Assembly (NCBI RefSeq): GCF_029962835.1
Contig: NC_080582.1
Coordinates: 19,352,032 to 19,416,031, forward strand
Source of the DNA: Magnolia sinica
Lineage: Eukaryota > Streptophyta > Magnoliopsida > Magnoliales > Magnoliaceae
Length of the DNA stretch: 64,000 bases
Reading direction: 5' to 3'
A program made the position numbers and the translations under genes. The notes under the pieces were generated by a model that searched no databases, was not told the DNA's origin, and saw nothing but the letters and a program-made list of their open reading frames with translations. How positions within the stretch are numbered: position 1 is the stretch's first letter; every line of letters begins with the position of its first letter. This document shows, one piece after another, positions 11,301-22,429 of the stretch.

Positions 11301-11825
11301 TCATTAAATTCATATTATAACTAATGCTTGTTGTAACTTAAGACTAATAGCACCCACTGAGTTGATCACTCACTCCCACTTTGGGACGGTGTTTTAAAAC
11401 ATCAACCAGACCCGCTCGTAGATGCAGGAGATACAGATTACGTGGAGCCTGGTGATGTAAGTCTCGAGGAGGAGGACGAGTTCCCTTACTTCCAGTTGAT
11501 GAGCGGGACCCCGTCGGATCAGTAGATGGGTTGTTGGTTCGCCGAGCAGCGGCTCAGCTTTATTCTTTTGGACATGCCATTCTTTTTGTGATTTTGTTGG
11601 GCGTAACCTTGTGTGCCCGTTTGTATTCTTTTGGACATGTATATATAGGTATAGTTGATTTTCTTCCATTTCAGTAGACTTGTGTGGTTGTGCTTCATGT
11701 TCCAGGAAATTTCAGAATGCGCATTTAGACTGGATTAATCGCATATTAATGAAAATCAGTTATAAGTGACCCCGGGAACTCGAGAATCGAGCGTATGCAC
11801 GACCCCTGATTTCCAGGGCATTACA
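8328..11825 (+). mobile_element. Solo LTR of a Tekay/Del-like gypsy element (3.5 kb)
   Basis: Starts 'tgtaacatcctgg' and ends 'tttccagggcattaca', with 5-bp duplications outside. There is no internal region, so it is a single LTR left by recombination between two LTRs. Sense is + because its end matches the sense end of the LTRs at 13,150 and 30,253, and because a TATA box is followed by a purine-rich leader. Frames inside (for example 10,813-11,067) have no domain and are not genes. It inserted into the older Tat-type LTR. Confidence 0.85.
9696..9705 (+). promoter_or_regulatory. Solo LTR TATA box
   Basis: ctatataaag followed 45-110 bp later by a GA-rich leader (about 9,750-9,815). The related LTRs at 13,150 and 30,253 share this arrangement. 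Confidence 0.6.
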
Positions 11826-11830
11826 TCTCC
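11826..11830. repeat. Target site duplication tctcc (right)
   Basis: Pairs with 8,323-8,327 around the solo LTR. Confidence 0.8.
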
Positions 11831-12306
11831 GTTTACCAAATTACATTTCTTAGTGTAATCTTTTACTTTCAGCTAGTTGTTTACATTCCATAGTATAATT
11901 CATAGTGTTAATCGAGTAGTTGGTAATTTTAATTGTAATTTGAGTCTATGGTCGCACATTGGATTAAGCTCTTCATTCGGAAATGTATTTTGTAGTTGTT
12001 CCTCATGATCGACTATAAGAATCCCTTTCTCATTTCAATTTATTTGTATTTAAAAGTCATTTTGTATGGAAGGCAAAGGTGTAACCCCTCATCAAAGGAC
12101 GAACCCCATCCTCTGAATATCGCCTAATCTTGTTTACACTTGAGCGAGTGGTTGAATAGGCGACTGATCTAATCAGATCTTAGTCATACACTACATGTTT
12201 TCCTATCTTGGCACTTGGGGTCATAGTTATTCGGTTTGAATTGAAGCCACAATTTCAATTCTAGCACACCCGCATACATATAGCCAAAAACAATAGCAAC
12301 AAGTTT
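11831..12306 (+). repeat. Tat-type gypsy LTR end and leader
   Basis: Continuation of the LTR interrupted at 8,322, with repeated 'tttacattccatagtataatt'-like AT-rich blocks. The passage into the leader is not sharp. A 'ttggcacgctcggtggaac' box follows at 12,307. Confidence 0.45.
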
Positions 12307-12325
12307 TTGGCACGCTCGGTGGAAC
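12307..12325 (+). other. Candidate primer-binding region of the Tat-type element
   Basis: ttggcacgctcggtggaac sits in the position where Tat elements carry 'ttggcgccgtctgtggg'-like boxes after the 5' LTR and just ahead of gag. The tRNA that would pair is not identified. Confidence 0.35.
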
Positions 12326-12360
12326 CTTATCTCTAACTTGCCGATATAGTATTGCCAATT

Positions 12361-13149
12361 ATGAACAAAAGAAGTGCTCGTATTACTGGGATTGATCCCT
12401 CTACGCAAACCGCACAACCTCCAGTAGAGAACATGCAAGTACCGACAACCCTGGAGCCTTTAAATCTAAACAATAATCTAACACCTACTACTAGGGATCA
12501 GGGAGGAGCATCCACTTCTCGAGCCATTCTTCCAGATGAGGTAGATGTCGTGCTCTGAGATGTACATATGATCATTTAGCTTGTGCAAGAATATGGAAGG
12601 GCCTAAGGAGAGTAATTTCGTATTCAAGATGAAAATATTAATTGATATATGGCTAGCCAAACTTGTCATGCATTGATTGATAGCTATGATGACCGAACAA
12701 ATACCATCGATAACACAATACAATGCCAAGTGAAGTTCTATTGGCAATGTAGCTCTACTGCCACCAATGCCGCCTTCGCAGCGTAATCCACTGTCGGTCC
12801 CTATCCAAGAGATAATAAATGTACCACCGCCTATGGAAGTTAGGTAACTAGAGCGAGAAGCTAAGGACTTTATACCTGAGAACATGAATCAAGGATTGCC
12901 TAGAGGATTCAATCCCTAACAGTTCCCTAAATTTCAGAATAATGTGAACCGATTTGGCCTAAACGACCCGCCAATTTTAGAACCTCAGCGGATGGATTGC
13001 GACCAAATTGTGCAAATCATCTAAGAAATTTTTGGTTAAGTACTCGGTCGTAATACTATTCCAATGTATCATAAACCATACCCTGAATGGATAGATCGAC
13101 AATACCCATTACAAATAAATTATAGACTAGATTTTGCCTTATTCTCAAG
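12361..13149 (+). pseudogene. gag: Tat-type gypsy gag, N-terminal part (broken)
   Basis: Capsid polyprotein of the outer retrotransposon. The ATG at 12,361 opens a 66-codon frame rich in Gln, Pro and Thr that stops at 12,558. Further down, across stops and frame changes, comes the block before the capsid core, with 'MDRSTIPITN' and the phase that gives 'YRLDFALF' just before 13,149. The chromovirus is inserted right there. One TSD copy plus the right-hand flank at 33,448 continues the same gag frame, so the insertion split a once-continuous gene. Several stops within 12,560-13,130 show it had decayed as well. Clade assignment rests on the arrangement 'Y..WIDRQYP' and the downstream capsid block. 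Confidence 0.7.
13145..13149. repeat. Target site duplication tcaag (left)
   Basis: Exact match to 33,448-33,452; bounds the 20.3-kb chromovirus insertion. Confidence 0.85.
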
Positions 13150-14110
13150 TGTAACGCCCTGAAAATTGGGGGTTAAGTAGGAGCCCAACTCCCGAGTTCT
13201 AACACATCACTTATGCAATATAGAAAATGATGATTAAATGTTGTCTGTGTTATGCCTTAAACATGAGTGGGATTATACCAAACAACATATCATACTTCAG
13301 AGATAGTTAAATTTCACAAGCGAAAGACTGTGATAATTATGTAAAATGTATAAACTGTTGTAAGTCTCCAAAGTGTGAGCATGTTACCAAGTTAAATATA
13401 TACATGTATACTCCCAAAATGGACAAAATAAATATACATTGGTGCTTCAAAAATATGAAATGACAAGTGTAATGGCATCTAGACAGCATCCCTGCAACCT
13501 CGTCGATCAGAATACGGTCTACATAGACCCGCCTGATAGCTGCATATAGGAGAACTCCTCCTCATCATCGTAAAAGACCGGCTCTGCCTCAAAAACATCA
13601 CCATCATCTGCATCTACAATAAGGTCTGGTTGGTGTTTAAAACACTATCCTAGAACGTGGGAGTGAGTTATAAACTTAACGGAGTCATAAAAAAAAGGTT
13701 AACATGTTGTCAATTCAGTCAAACAATAATGATAAAGCGGTACAACACTCATGTCCTAAATACTTTGTTAATGCAAGGATGATATGCGATAATGATGTAT
13801 GCCCTCGTCTGCACTCCCTCTGTGATATCATCTCACGATCGCGGCATACAACACTCCCGTTGTGCTCAACTTCAACGCTAAAAGCACATATAATGCGGTG
13901 CATGTGCGTGATTAAGCAAGTTCTTAATTAGACATTCATACAACAGGATTAGGAAGCTAAGACACCTCCCTTTAAAACATATATCCAAACATTGATCCAT
14001 CTAAGGTATCAATCCTAGTAATCACATACGATAGGTAGTTTCCAGGTCGCTACGGAGCTGCTCATCACCTCAGCGCAAGCCTAGTTTATACTCGAGGTCA
14101 CTATGGAAAG

Positions 14111-14251
14111 GCTCGTCACCTAAGCGTAGTCCTAGTGTATACTCATGGTCACTACGGGCTCGTCACCTAAGCGTAGTCCTAGTATATACTCATGGTCACT
14201 ACGGGCTCGTCACCTGATCGTAGGCCGACAGCTCGAATACAGTGTCCCATA
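14111..14251 (-). repeat. 47-bp tandem repeat in LTR, three units
   Basis: Units start at 14,111, 14,158 and 14,205 with 'gctcgtcacct'. The partner LTR has two, at 31,216 and 31,263. Confidence 0.8.
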
Positions 14252-15603
14252 CACCACCATACTCGGCTCATGAGTTTGGGTTGCTCACTAGTCACTACGG
14301 GGAGGCTCATTACCCCAGCGTAGGCCGACAGCTCGACCATGGTGTCCCATACACCACCATGTCTAGCTCATGAGTCTTATCGGATCAGGGTACCAAGGTT
14401 AGATAGGATCTTCACTGGTAAGTTTGTACCTTAGATTCAAGCAGTAGCGTCCATACATGGTGAACATATAATAGGTCAATCGGGTTACTTCACAAGCTCG
14501 GTTAGTATAAGCATACGTTGAGTTAATCGACATGGAGGTGTGGGCTAACCACTGTCGGTAAATTTGCGTACGACTCGGATTCCCCAAACACATCTGATAT
14601 GGCGGAACGACCTCGGTTACTAACTCAGGAATCTTTACCGATCGCCTGGACTATGTAGCAGTTCGAAACATACTTAAACATAACAGGAAATCATATGTGA
14701 TAGGCATATCAGCAATAAACAATTAATTCAAACAAGGGAACCACTTGAGCATTTTTATGAAGTACAAATAATCATGCTTTCACACCTATACATTTCATAC
14801 GTAAATCACATCAAATAATCTAAGTTACATGAATGGATTTATACACATAGCTAAGGTAGTTAAGAATCTTATCTCAATACCCATATAAAATACAATTTAC
14901 CAACTATTTACTCATTTAGACATTTTTACAAACACTTAGACTACACACTACAACGTACATAACGTATATTGGTCATAACACGTATTAAGGCAAATCCTTA
15001 CACCAAGGAGTTGTCACCTATATAACAATCATATATCCACGACGGATAATCATGGCAAGCACAAGTCCAAATTCCATACTCATTCAAACATTTCAACAAA
15101 CACATGGAATGCGTTATAAATCAACATATTCTATATATAAGCATATGTACGGAAAACCTCGTATCTAAGCACATGTGATAACAATCAAGCCAGTCATAAA
15201 TCATTACTGACATTGAAAGCCTTGAAAACCATAACCTAAACATTTATAGTCAGCACCTTTCGCCGATAAATGAGTTTCGAAGTCAGTTTGTATGCCAAGT
15301 TTTTGTCTATGGCACGACGGCCACCTATAGCATGAAATAGGTTAGCTATTTCATCACTTACACTATTTAAAACCCTAAAACAGATTAGGGTTAGATTTTA
15401 TTACCTAAGAACGGAATCAGAATCACCGGAATAGCGATATAAAAGTGGTAGTTAAGCACGTGAAGTGGCGGGGTTGAATCCCAGGAACAAATGCCAACTC
15501 TCTCTCACTTTCTCTCTCTTTCCTTCTCTTTTCTCTCCTCTCTCTTAGGGTTTTCCAAATTCATATGGAATAAGAGAGAGAGAGAGAGAGAGGGTTGAAG
15601 GGG

Positions 15604-15613
15604 CTTATATAGG
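15604..15613 (-). promoter_or_regulatory. Chromovirus 3' LTR TATA box
   Basis: Minus-strand 'cctatataag', followed in the sense direction by a GA-rich leader that reads as the ct-rich block at 15,490-15,590 on +. Same layout as the partner LTR and the solo LTR. Confidence 0.6.
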
Positions 15614-16390
15614 CCCAGAATTGATCGGAATGGCCCCAAGGCCATGGTATATTTAGGTTATAGCCAAATAGTGGCCGTTTCGATCCAACGGAGCTGTTTT
15701 GGAGGCCCCCTTTCTACATGCGGTCGGACTTAAGTTCCTTGACATTGGATCTAGGTCAGGATAAGTTTTCAGTCCGATCGGATCAATGGATCGGCCGCGG
15801 GGGACCAGTTTCAGTTCAACGGTCACCGGTACTCGATTAGGGTCACAAGTACACTGACATGTGTTAGAAATTTTCACTAATTCGAGGGTATAATTGGGTC
15901 AGAATCTGACAGTCTGAATCCTTAGATTCGGCCTGCAAGCGAACGACTCAATTCACTTAAGTTTCAGTTCATTTCCTAAAGATATTCGGTTTCTCACACA
16001 CTTTGCTCCGGGCTCATCTTATGCGTTTCTGGATACCTTTAGGACTTGATTTCCGAGATGGTTGTCAAGTCCAGCAAGGCGGTCATCACCGTATAGATTT
16101 GGGAAAATTGGACTTTCGACGTGCAGTCCAAGTCCGATACAGAGTTTCGATGTGCTCTCAAGAGCAACTGGGTTTTGAGATAGATCCTAAGTTTCATGGT
16201 AATGTGGCATTAACGATTTTACAAGTTTTGGGTCTTGCCGTTCGTATTTAAAGTGGTTCAAGCTAATTTCACAACTAATCTAGTTTAACACTTAGTTAAT
16301 TTCGTCTAATTTCTAAAAGAATGTGGTCCTTAGAGATTTCTGCCTAAGGTGGTACTCGGTCTTTATACGGATTTTTTTCTAGATGTTACA

Positions 16391-16402
16391 ATCTACCCCC
16401 TT
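16391..16402 (-). other. Polypurine tract
   Basis: Minus-strand aagggggtagat immediately upstream of the 3' LTR start, the position required for plus-strand priming. Confidence 0.75.
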
Positions 16403-16878
16403 AAACAAAAATTTCATTCTCAAAATTAGTACATTTTTGTACTCCTCGAGAATCTGAGGGTAGTTCTTTCGAACCTTGGCTTCTGTTTCCCAAGTAGCTT
16501 CTTTTTCGGTGTGGCGCATCCATAATACCTTCACTAGCGGAATAACTTTACTGCGCAACACCTGCTCCTTCCTATCCAGAATACGCGTCGGTTGCAGAAC
16601 ATAAGTAACATCTTCACTCGACTGCACATGCTCCCATTTGATAATGTGGGAAGGGTTAGGAACATATTTCTTCACATAAACACATGAAATACGTTGTGCA
16701 CGCTTACGAGTGGTGTGGGTAAAGCCAAGAGGTATGCTACCACCCCCACTCGTTCCAGTATCTGGAATTGGCTAATAAATCTTGGCGTGAGCTTCCCCTT
16801 CTTGTTAAACCGAAAAACTCCCTTCATTGGAGAAACTTTCAGGAATACATGGTCCCCGACTGAAAAGGCCTACCTATA
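16403..16878 (-). pseudogene. pol: Chromovirus integrase C-terminus with chromodomain-like tail
   Basis: Reading minus from 16,878 there is 'FSVGDHVFLKVSP', then 'FNKKGKL', 'NVFHVSMLKKYVPNPSH' and finally 'EATWETEAKVRKNYPQ', the usual GPY/F-type end of gypsy integrase followed by a Trp-containing chromodomain-like segment that may guide insertion to chromatin. The catalytic core lies far away at 24,075-24,606 because a copia element sits between. The stretch that should link D2 to this tail is missing on both sides of the insertion, so a deletion accompanied it. Confidence 0.8.
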
Positions 16879-18061
16879 TGTCCTAGAGGGGGGGGGGGGG
16901 GGGGGTGAATAGGACAATGCCAAATAAAACTTATAACAGCGGAATTAATAAGAATATGATAACCAAAATAAATCACAATGCAAGAAAGTAAAATAACTTC
17001 AAAATTCAGATCTTGAGAGGTTGATACAAATGTTGTTCTAAGGACAACCTTACACCAAAAACCAGAGTTTATGGTAGGACAACCTTATTTCTAGAAAGAT
17101 CTTTGTATCAAATCTCAAACCGAAGAGGAATACAGAAATAAATACAAACTGAATTGAAATAAATTGTTATCACAAATGTATTGTTCTAGGGACAGCCATA
17201 CACCATAAAAATGGTAGGGCAACTTTGCTGGAACAACTTTTAAAGGAAATTGAATATCAAGCTGATAAATGAATAGCAAAAAATAAATTCTAAACTATTA
17301 CAAAATTCTCACAATGCTTGAATTAAATGATTACAACATTCACTACTATACATACATCCCACAAAAGAATAATTAAAGATCAGAAGTATAAAGCATTCAA
17401 CCACAACATAAGGGATTATAGTGGTTCGCCTGTGTGTTCACCAACTGTTAAACAACAGCCACACAGAATGCTACTCCACTCCTAATATCCTCACACAGGG
17501 GATATTAGCGTTCACTAACAAAATAGGTTTTCCCAGGTTCACCCAAAACCTTTACAATTGTGTCTTTATCTGTGGACTTACACAATTAAAAAAACCCCAC
17601 TTCTGAGTTTTCCTGGCTCTCCTCAGATAACCAATGCAACAAGATTTTTCTGGCAAATCTTGAAAGAAACCAAAACAGAAAGGAATTTACAATTAAATGT
17701 AAAATACCTGATTATCTCATTCGTTGTAGCAGCCCGGTAGAACCAAATCAGAGTAGATGATTGAATGTCCAAGTTCAATGTCCAGTACTCAATTACAATG
17801 GTTCTAATTCTAATAGATTTTAAATTAAACCAAATAGGGCTTGCCTTAATTGATTTTGATTCCAAAGAAAGGGAATAACAATTCCTCTTATCAAATTAGA
17901 TTGGAATAGCAGAAACAAAATCAATTAAATAAAGCTAAGGAAAGAAAATATTAAATAAGCACACTTAGCTTAGATGGAGCACAAAATTATCTCTCAGAAG
18001 TTCGACGAAGATTGGCTTGAATGGATTAATTAATTCGATGATTTCTTCTGAGATTCGTGCA

Positions 18062-18072
18062 CTATTTATAGG
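18062..18072 (-). promoter_or_regulatory. Copia LTR TATA box
   Basis: Minus-strand cctataaatag, the likely core promoter of the copia element, lying just upstream (in sense) of the transcribed part of the LTR. Confidence 0.55.
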
Positions 18073-18084
18073 TGAGCAGATCGC

Positions 18085-18425
18085 GTCTTCGACTGGTCTA
18101 GGGAGCTCTTCGACTAGTCGAAGCAATAACAGATATTTGAAAAATCAGGCGCGATAAGCTTTGACCGTTCTACGACTGGTCGAAGGTCTCCTTCGACTGG
18201 TCGAAAAACCTGAAAAACATCGCTGGATTTTGAGTCGAAGATTTTTGACTGGTCGAAGATGCAGTCGACACTGTTCCTTCGACTGGTCGAACAGATTCCT
18301 GGACTAGTCGAAGCCTAACAGAAATTATCCGATTTTTGTAACAAACTCACGACTGATCGAGGAATTTCTTAGACTGGTCGAAGCAACTTTAGGACTAGTC
18401 GAAGAAGGCCTAGGACTAGTCAAAG
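18085..18425. repeat. Cluster of interrupted palindromes ttcgactggtcgaa
   Basis: About a dozen variants of ttcgactggtcgaa / gactagtcgaag, each with inverted ttcga...tcgaa around a 4-base centre, at irregular spacing. A smaller cluster of the same motif lies at 20,670-20,850 beyond the extra ORF. Confidence 0.75.
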
Positions 18426-18867
18426 AACAGACCAAACTTATATAAAATAAGCATTCGATTTATGTATCCAAAGTAACCTACTTCTAAGGTTAACCTAAGG
18501 TCAATCAAACTTCAACCATGAAGTAAGGACATTGAAACATTAGGAACTAGTAACCTTGAAGTATGAGCCTTAAAGTCTTGATGTAGTTCAATCTTGAAAT
18601 CTTGATGTAGCTCAATCTTGAAAGTGTCTTGAGTTCTTTACAAACTGCCTTGTACTCTTCTTGAAGTCTTGCAGCTTGAGTCTTGTCTTGTGAGCAGTTC
18701 TTGCATTCAAGATTGATCCTTGTACTTGTGAGCTTTGCTTGTTGTGAGCTTAGCTTGTTTATGAATGTTGATCCTTGAGAGAGCTTCACTTATGCAAGTA
18801 ATATATAACAGTGATTTTGGCACCACAAATTTGACAACAGACAGGGATATAAACTATAGCACTTACA

Positions 18868-18880
18868 ATCTTCCCCTTTG
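18868..18880 (-). other. Copia polypurine tract
   Basis: Minus-strand caaaggggaagat directly before the LTR start 'tgtaagtgc'. Confidence 0.7.
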
Positions 18881-19339
18881 TCAAATTAGTGACAAAACAC
18901 ATAACCAAGATAAACATAAAGTAAAACAACTGGTTAAAGAGTTATGAACCAGGTCATATCAACTAGCTTACCTGCAAATCAATATTCAATATTCAACATT
19001 TAACATTCAACCAGTTTCATTCAACTAGTTCAAACACACTCCCCCTGAGTAACATAACCAATGCTACTCCTCTCACAATCACATCGTTAAGAACAAACCA
19101 TTCTCCCCCTTTTTGTCACAATATAACAAAGGAAACAACAATAAAGGAGAACTAAATAAAGGGATATATGAGAGTAAACATGAGGAGTTATGAGAGTATA
19201 GCAAAACAGTGATAGAGATATTCAGTATAGCTTCACATAGAATAAATATCCAGCATAAAACATAGATAGTATCCAACTCAAAATCAGTCAACCAAGTGCT
19301 AAGTTATAAAGTTAATACAGACCAGAAATCTCATATAAA

Positions 19340-20474
19340 CTAATCAGAACCAGAACCAGATGACGGAGCAGGAATAGAGGGATCAAGTTGGTGCATGCCT
19401 TTGTTCAATTGCCTAAGATATTTGTACATATACTTGAATTGTAAATCATGAGCAACAGACATGTTTTCCATCTTTACATTTATATTCTCAACTTTATCCT
19501 CTAATGCACTAAGACGAGTATCAACATCAGATGGTTCAAAATCTGGATTATTTGTTGAGTCAAAATCCAGTTCCTCAAAAATGTCATCCATATTAATGTC
19601 ATCACTACCTTCTTCATGACCACCACCACCACCACCACCTTGTTCAGGAAGTAGATCCAGCTTCATCTTATTGATATTAGTATTGTTGAAGATCAGATGA
19701 TGGATTGGTGCCTTATTAACTGGCATATCGACTAACATATGTGTAGCCAATACAGTCATTAAATAGGAAAAAGGAATGTCACTATGACCAGGATGGAGTC
19801 TAAACTGAAGAATGAAATGACAGATTAAGGATGGTAAACAAATCTGAGTACCATTAGAAATAGCATGGATAACACGAACCATAAACGAAGTCAAGTCAGT
19901 TTTATTACCCGAACGAGGATACAGATTAGACACAAAGATTTTATGAAAAATTCTGTATTTGGGTAACAAATACCTTGCGGGAAGCGCATTCCCTTTTTGT
20001 GTCCATTGAACATCCATGTTGCACAAATCTCTAGTGAGCATGCGTTTTTCAGACATTGAGGGTTTATCAGTTATGGATAGGAATACCCTCATCATTCACA
20101 GGAATGTCCATAAGGGCTGAAATTAAATGACGATCAATGTCAAAAGGCCCTTCTCTAGTAGATATTTTAAAAGTTAAATTATCCTATGAGAAAGCACTAA
20201 TACATGTAAACATGGATTGGGCAATGGACCAGTATGCAGGCCCACCCCAATATAATAAGTTAACCCAACCTACAGCTTCAAGCATAGGAAGGATGTCAAA
20301 AGATGCAATATGATTAACATCAACAGGATGTTCGATAATAACATTACGTAATCTAATGTCCCTAACATATGATGGATCATCATTGGGAACAAGAAGATGA
20401 CGCTTAGAGATAATGGACAATCTGGAGGAAGAAGAAGGACCACGGGAAGTAGTTTTTCTACCTCTAGAAGCCAT
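19340..20474 (-). pseudogene. Copia accessory ORF downstream of pol (broken by frameshift)
   Basis: Minus-strand ORF between RNase H and the 3' LTR, sense to pol. The ATG at 20,474 opens a basic, Ser/Arg-rich start ('MASRGRKTTSRG'), followed by a region with 'EAVGWVNLLYWGGPAYW' and a stop at 20,184. A second frame (20,095-19,340) continues with 'FHKIFVSNLYPRSGNKTDL' (19,892-19,948), then 'GGGGGGGHEEGSDD', an acidic stretch and a C-terminal coiled coil (heptad-like 'RLSALEDKVENINVKMENM'). It looks like the uncharacterised domain often labelled 'putative plant transposon protein'; that name is from memory. SIRE elements are known to carry extra ORFs here, sometimes called env-like, but I see no signal peptide or membrane segment. 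A matching ORF lies in the host chromovirus at 28,155-29,389. Confidence 0.65.
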
Positions 20475-20932
20475 TTGCGATAAGGATATCAAGGAATTAA
20501 GAAGTTGCAAAGGATTGAGAAGTGGGTTTACTCAAAACAAATTTTTCAAAATCCAAACCCCAAATCTCAATGAAATCCAAAATAGAAAGCTTAAAGCTTG
20601 AAAAGTAAACAATCTAGACACAAATCTGTAAGAAAAATGTGATTTGGAACACTAACCTTGAAGAACATGAAAGATGGGTTCGACAAGTCGAAGCTCAGCT
20701 CCTTAGAGAGAAAAAAACGGAATGAGGAAGAAAGCAAAAATTCTCAAATTTTAAGTGATTCCCGAGTTCTACGACTGGTCGTGGATATCTATGACCGGTC
20801 GAAGGTCGACTGGTCGAGTATACTCATGACAAGTCGAAGAATGTCCAAAAATTCATATTTCTTGCAAATTATACAAAAATTAAAATTCAATCTAGCAAAT
20901 ATATACACTATAATACAAGTAGGCATAAATAA

Positions 20933-21458
20933 TCATTTAAAAATGCACATGCCAAGATCAAATTTCATCTTTTTGAACCTGCTTTTATCGAGAGGTTTTG
21001 TGAAAATGTCAACTCGTTGATCTTCGGTAGGAATATAATCTAGAGATATAACTTTTCCTTCTACTAATTCCCTTATATAATGAAATCTAATGTCAATGTG
21101 CTTAGTACGAGAATGCTGAATAGGATTTTTTGAAATATTTATCGCACTGGAATTATCACAATGTAATAACATAGAATCCTGTTTAATTCCATAATAACTT
21201 AGCATTCATTGCATCCAAACAAGCTGTGTACATGCATTACCAGCTGCCAACTCCAGCTGTTGAAAGTGATATAGAATTTTGTTTCTTACTAAACCAGGAA
21301 ACTAGACAATTTCTAATGTAAAAACAACCACCACTGGTTGATTTTCTATTATCTAGATTACCAGCCCAGTCAGCATCCGAGTACCCAGCTAATTGGACAC
21401 TGGTCTCATGAGGATACTAGAGACCGAGATTTACAGTACTTGCGACATATCTAATAAT
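20933..21458 (-). pseudogene. pol: Copia RNase H domain
   Basis: Minus-strand end of pol. 'YSDADWAGN' (near 21,370) gives the first acidic motif, followed by 'RKSTSGGCF'. 'CDNSSAINISKNPIQHSRTKHID' type sequence and 'KPLDKSRF' close the domain at 20,933. In-frame stops and a frame change near 21,210-21,450 break it. It degrades the RNA strand of the RNA:DNA hybrid in intact relatives. Confidence 0.85.
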
Positions 21459-22424
21459 TCACTTGACAGCAATCAAGTGAGATTCTTTTAGATCAGATTG
21501 ATATCTTGCGCAAATACCAACACTTAGAGAAATATCAGGTCTACTAGCAGTTAAATATAACAAACTACCAATCATACTCCGATAAAGTTTTGAGTCAACA
21601 TTTTTACCAGTAGAGTCTTTTGAGAGTTTCAAGGTAGTACTCATAGGAGTATCAAAATTCTTGCCATTCTCAAATCTAAATCTCTTGATTAGATTCAAAG
21701 CATACTTAGATTGAGAAATGAATATTCCTTCAGGTTGTTGCTTTACTTGCAATCCAAGGAAATAAGCCAATTCCCCAACCATGCTCATTTCGAACTGTGA
21801 TTTCATCAAATCTGCAAACTCAGTAATCAAGTCAGTACAAGTTGATCCATAAATGATATCATCAACATAAATCTGCACCATTAAGGTATGATCATTATGT
21901 TTTTTAACAAACAGAGTTTTATCAACAGATCCCATTTGAAAATTATGACTTAAAAGAAATTTCGTTAGTTTCTCATACCATGCCTTAGGTGCTTGTTTTA
22001 ATCCATAAAGTGCCTTTTTAAGCCGATATACATAATCAGTATTTTTGGAATCTTCAAAACCCATTGGCTGTTCAACATAGACTTCTTCATGTAAATCGTC
22101 ATTTAGAAAAGCACTTTTCACATCCATCTGATAGATCTTTATCTTTCTAAAACATGCAATGGATATAAATAGTCTGATAGATTCAAGACGTGCTACTGGT
22201 GCAAAAGTTTCATCGAAATCAATCCCTTCAATTTGAGTATAACCTTGTACCACTAGTCTAGCCTTGTTTCTAATTATATTTCCACACTCGTCAGACTTAT
22301 TTTTGAAAATCCATTTTGTTCCAATGATGTGTTTATCTTTAGGTCTTGGTACGACATACCAAACATCATTTCTTACGAATTGGTTGAGTTCTTTGCATCG
22401 CAATAATCCAGTTCTCATCAGCAA
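21459..22424 (-). pseudogene. pol: Copia reverse transcriptase
   Basis: An uninterrupted 321-codon stretch of copia RT. It has 'GTKWIFKNK', '[25 protein letters not shown]' type motif, '[12 protein letters not shown]', '[12 protein letters not shown]' and the catalytic 'YVDDIIYGS' with both Asp present, then 'FLGLQV' and '[12 protein letters not shown]'. It copies the element RNA into cDNA in the particle. Its upstream neighbour (22,366-22,692) is in another frame, so pol is frame-shifted near 22,420. The fragment begins inside pol; its first Met is not a start. Confidence 0.9.
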
Positions 22425-22429
22425 GAGCT

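Larger units (their letters stand above)
13150..16390 (-). repeat. Chromovirus 3' LTR (3,241 bp)
   Basis: Minus-strand LTR running from the PPT at 16,391 to the TSD at 13,149. It aligns throughout with 30,253-33,447, with many single-base differences that are mainly transitions. It carries three copies of a 47-bp unit (14,111-14,251) where its partner has two; that alone nearly explains the 46-bp length difference. Short frames inside, such as 13,704-13,931, have no domain. Confidence 0.9.
16879..18867 (-). repeat. Copia 3' LTR (1,989 bp)
   Basis: In sense it begins 'tgtaagtgctatag' after the PPT and ends with a run of C and 'tctaggaca'. On + the end is seen as 'tgtcctaga' followed by about 19 G (16,888-16,905). 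It contains a TATA box and a cluster of 'cgactggtcgaag' motifs. Short frames inside (17,421-17,865, 18,547-18,947) have no known domain. Confidence 0.8.

Noticed and set aside
10388..11669. Candidate genes inside the 3.5-kb solo LTR
   Set aside because: Short frames without domains inside a well-bounded LTR.
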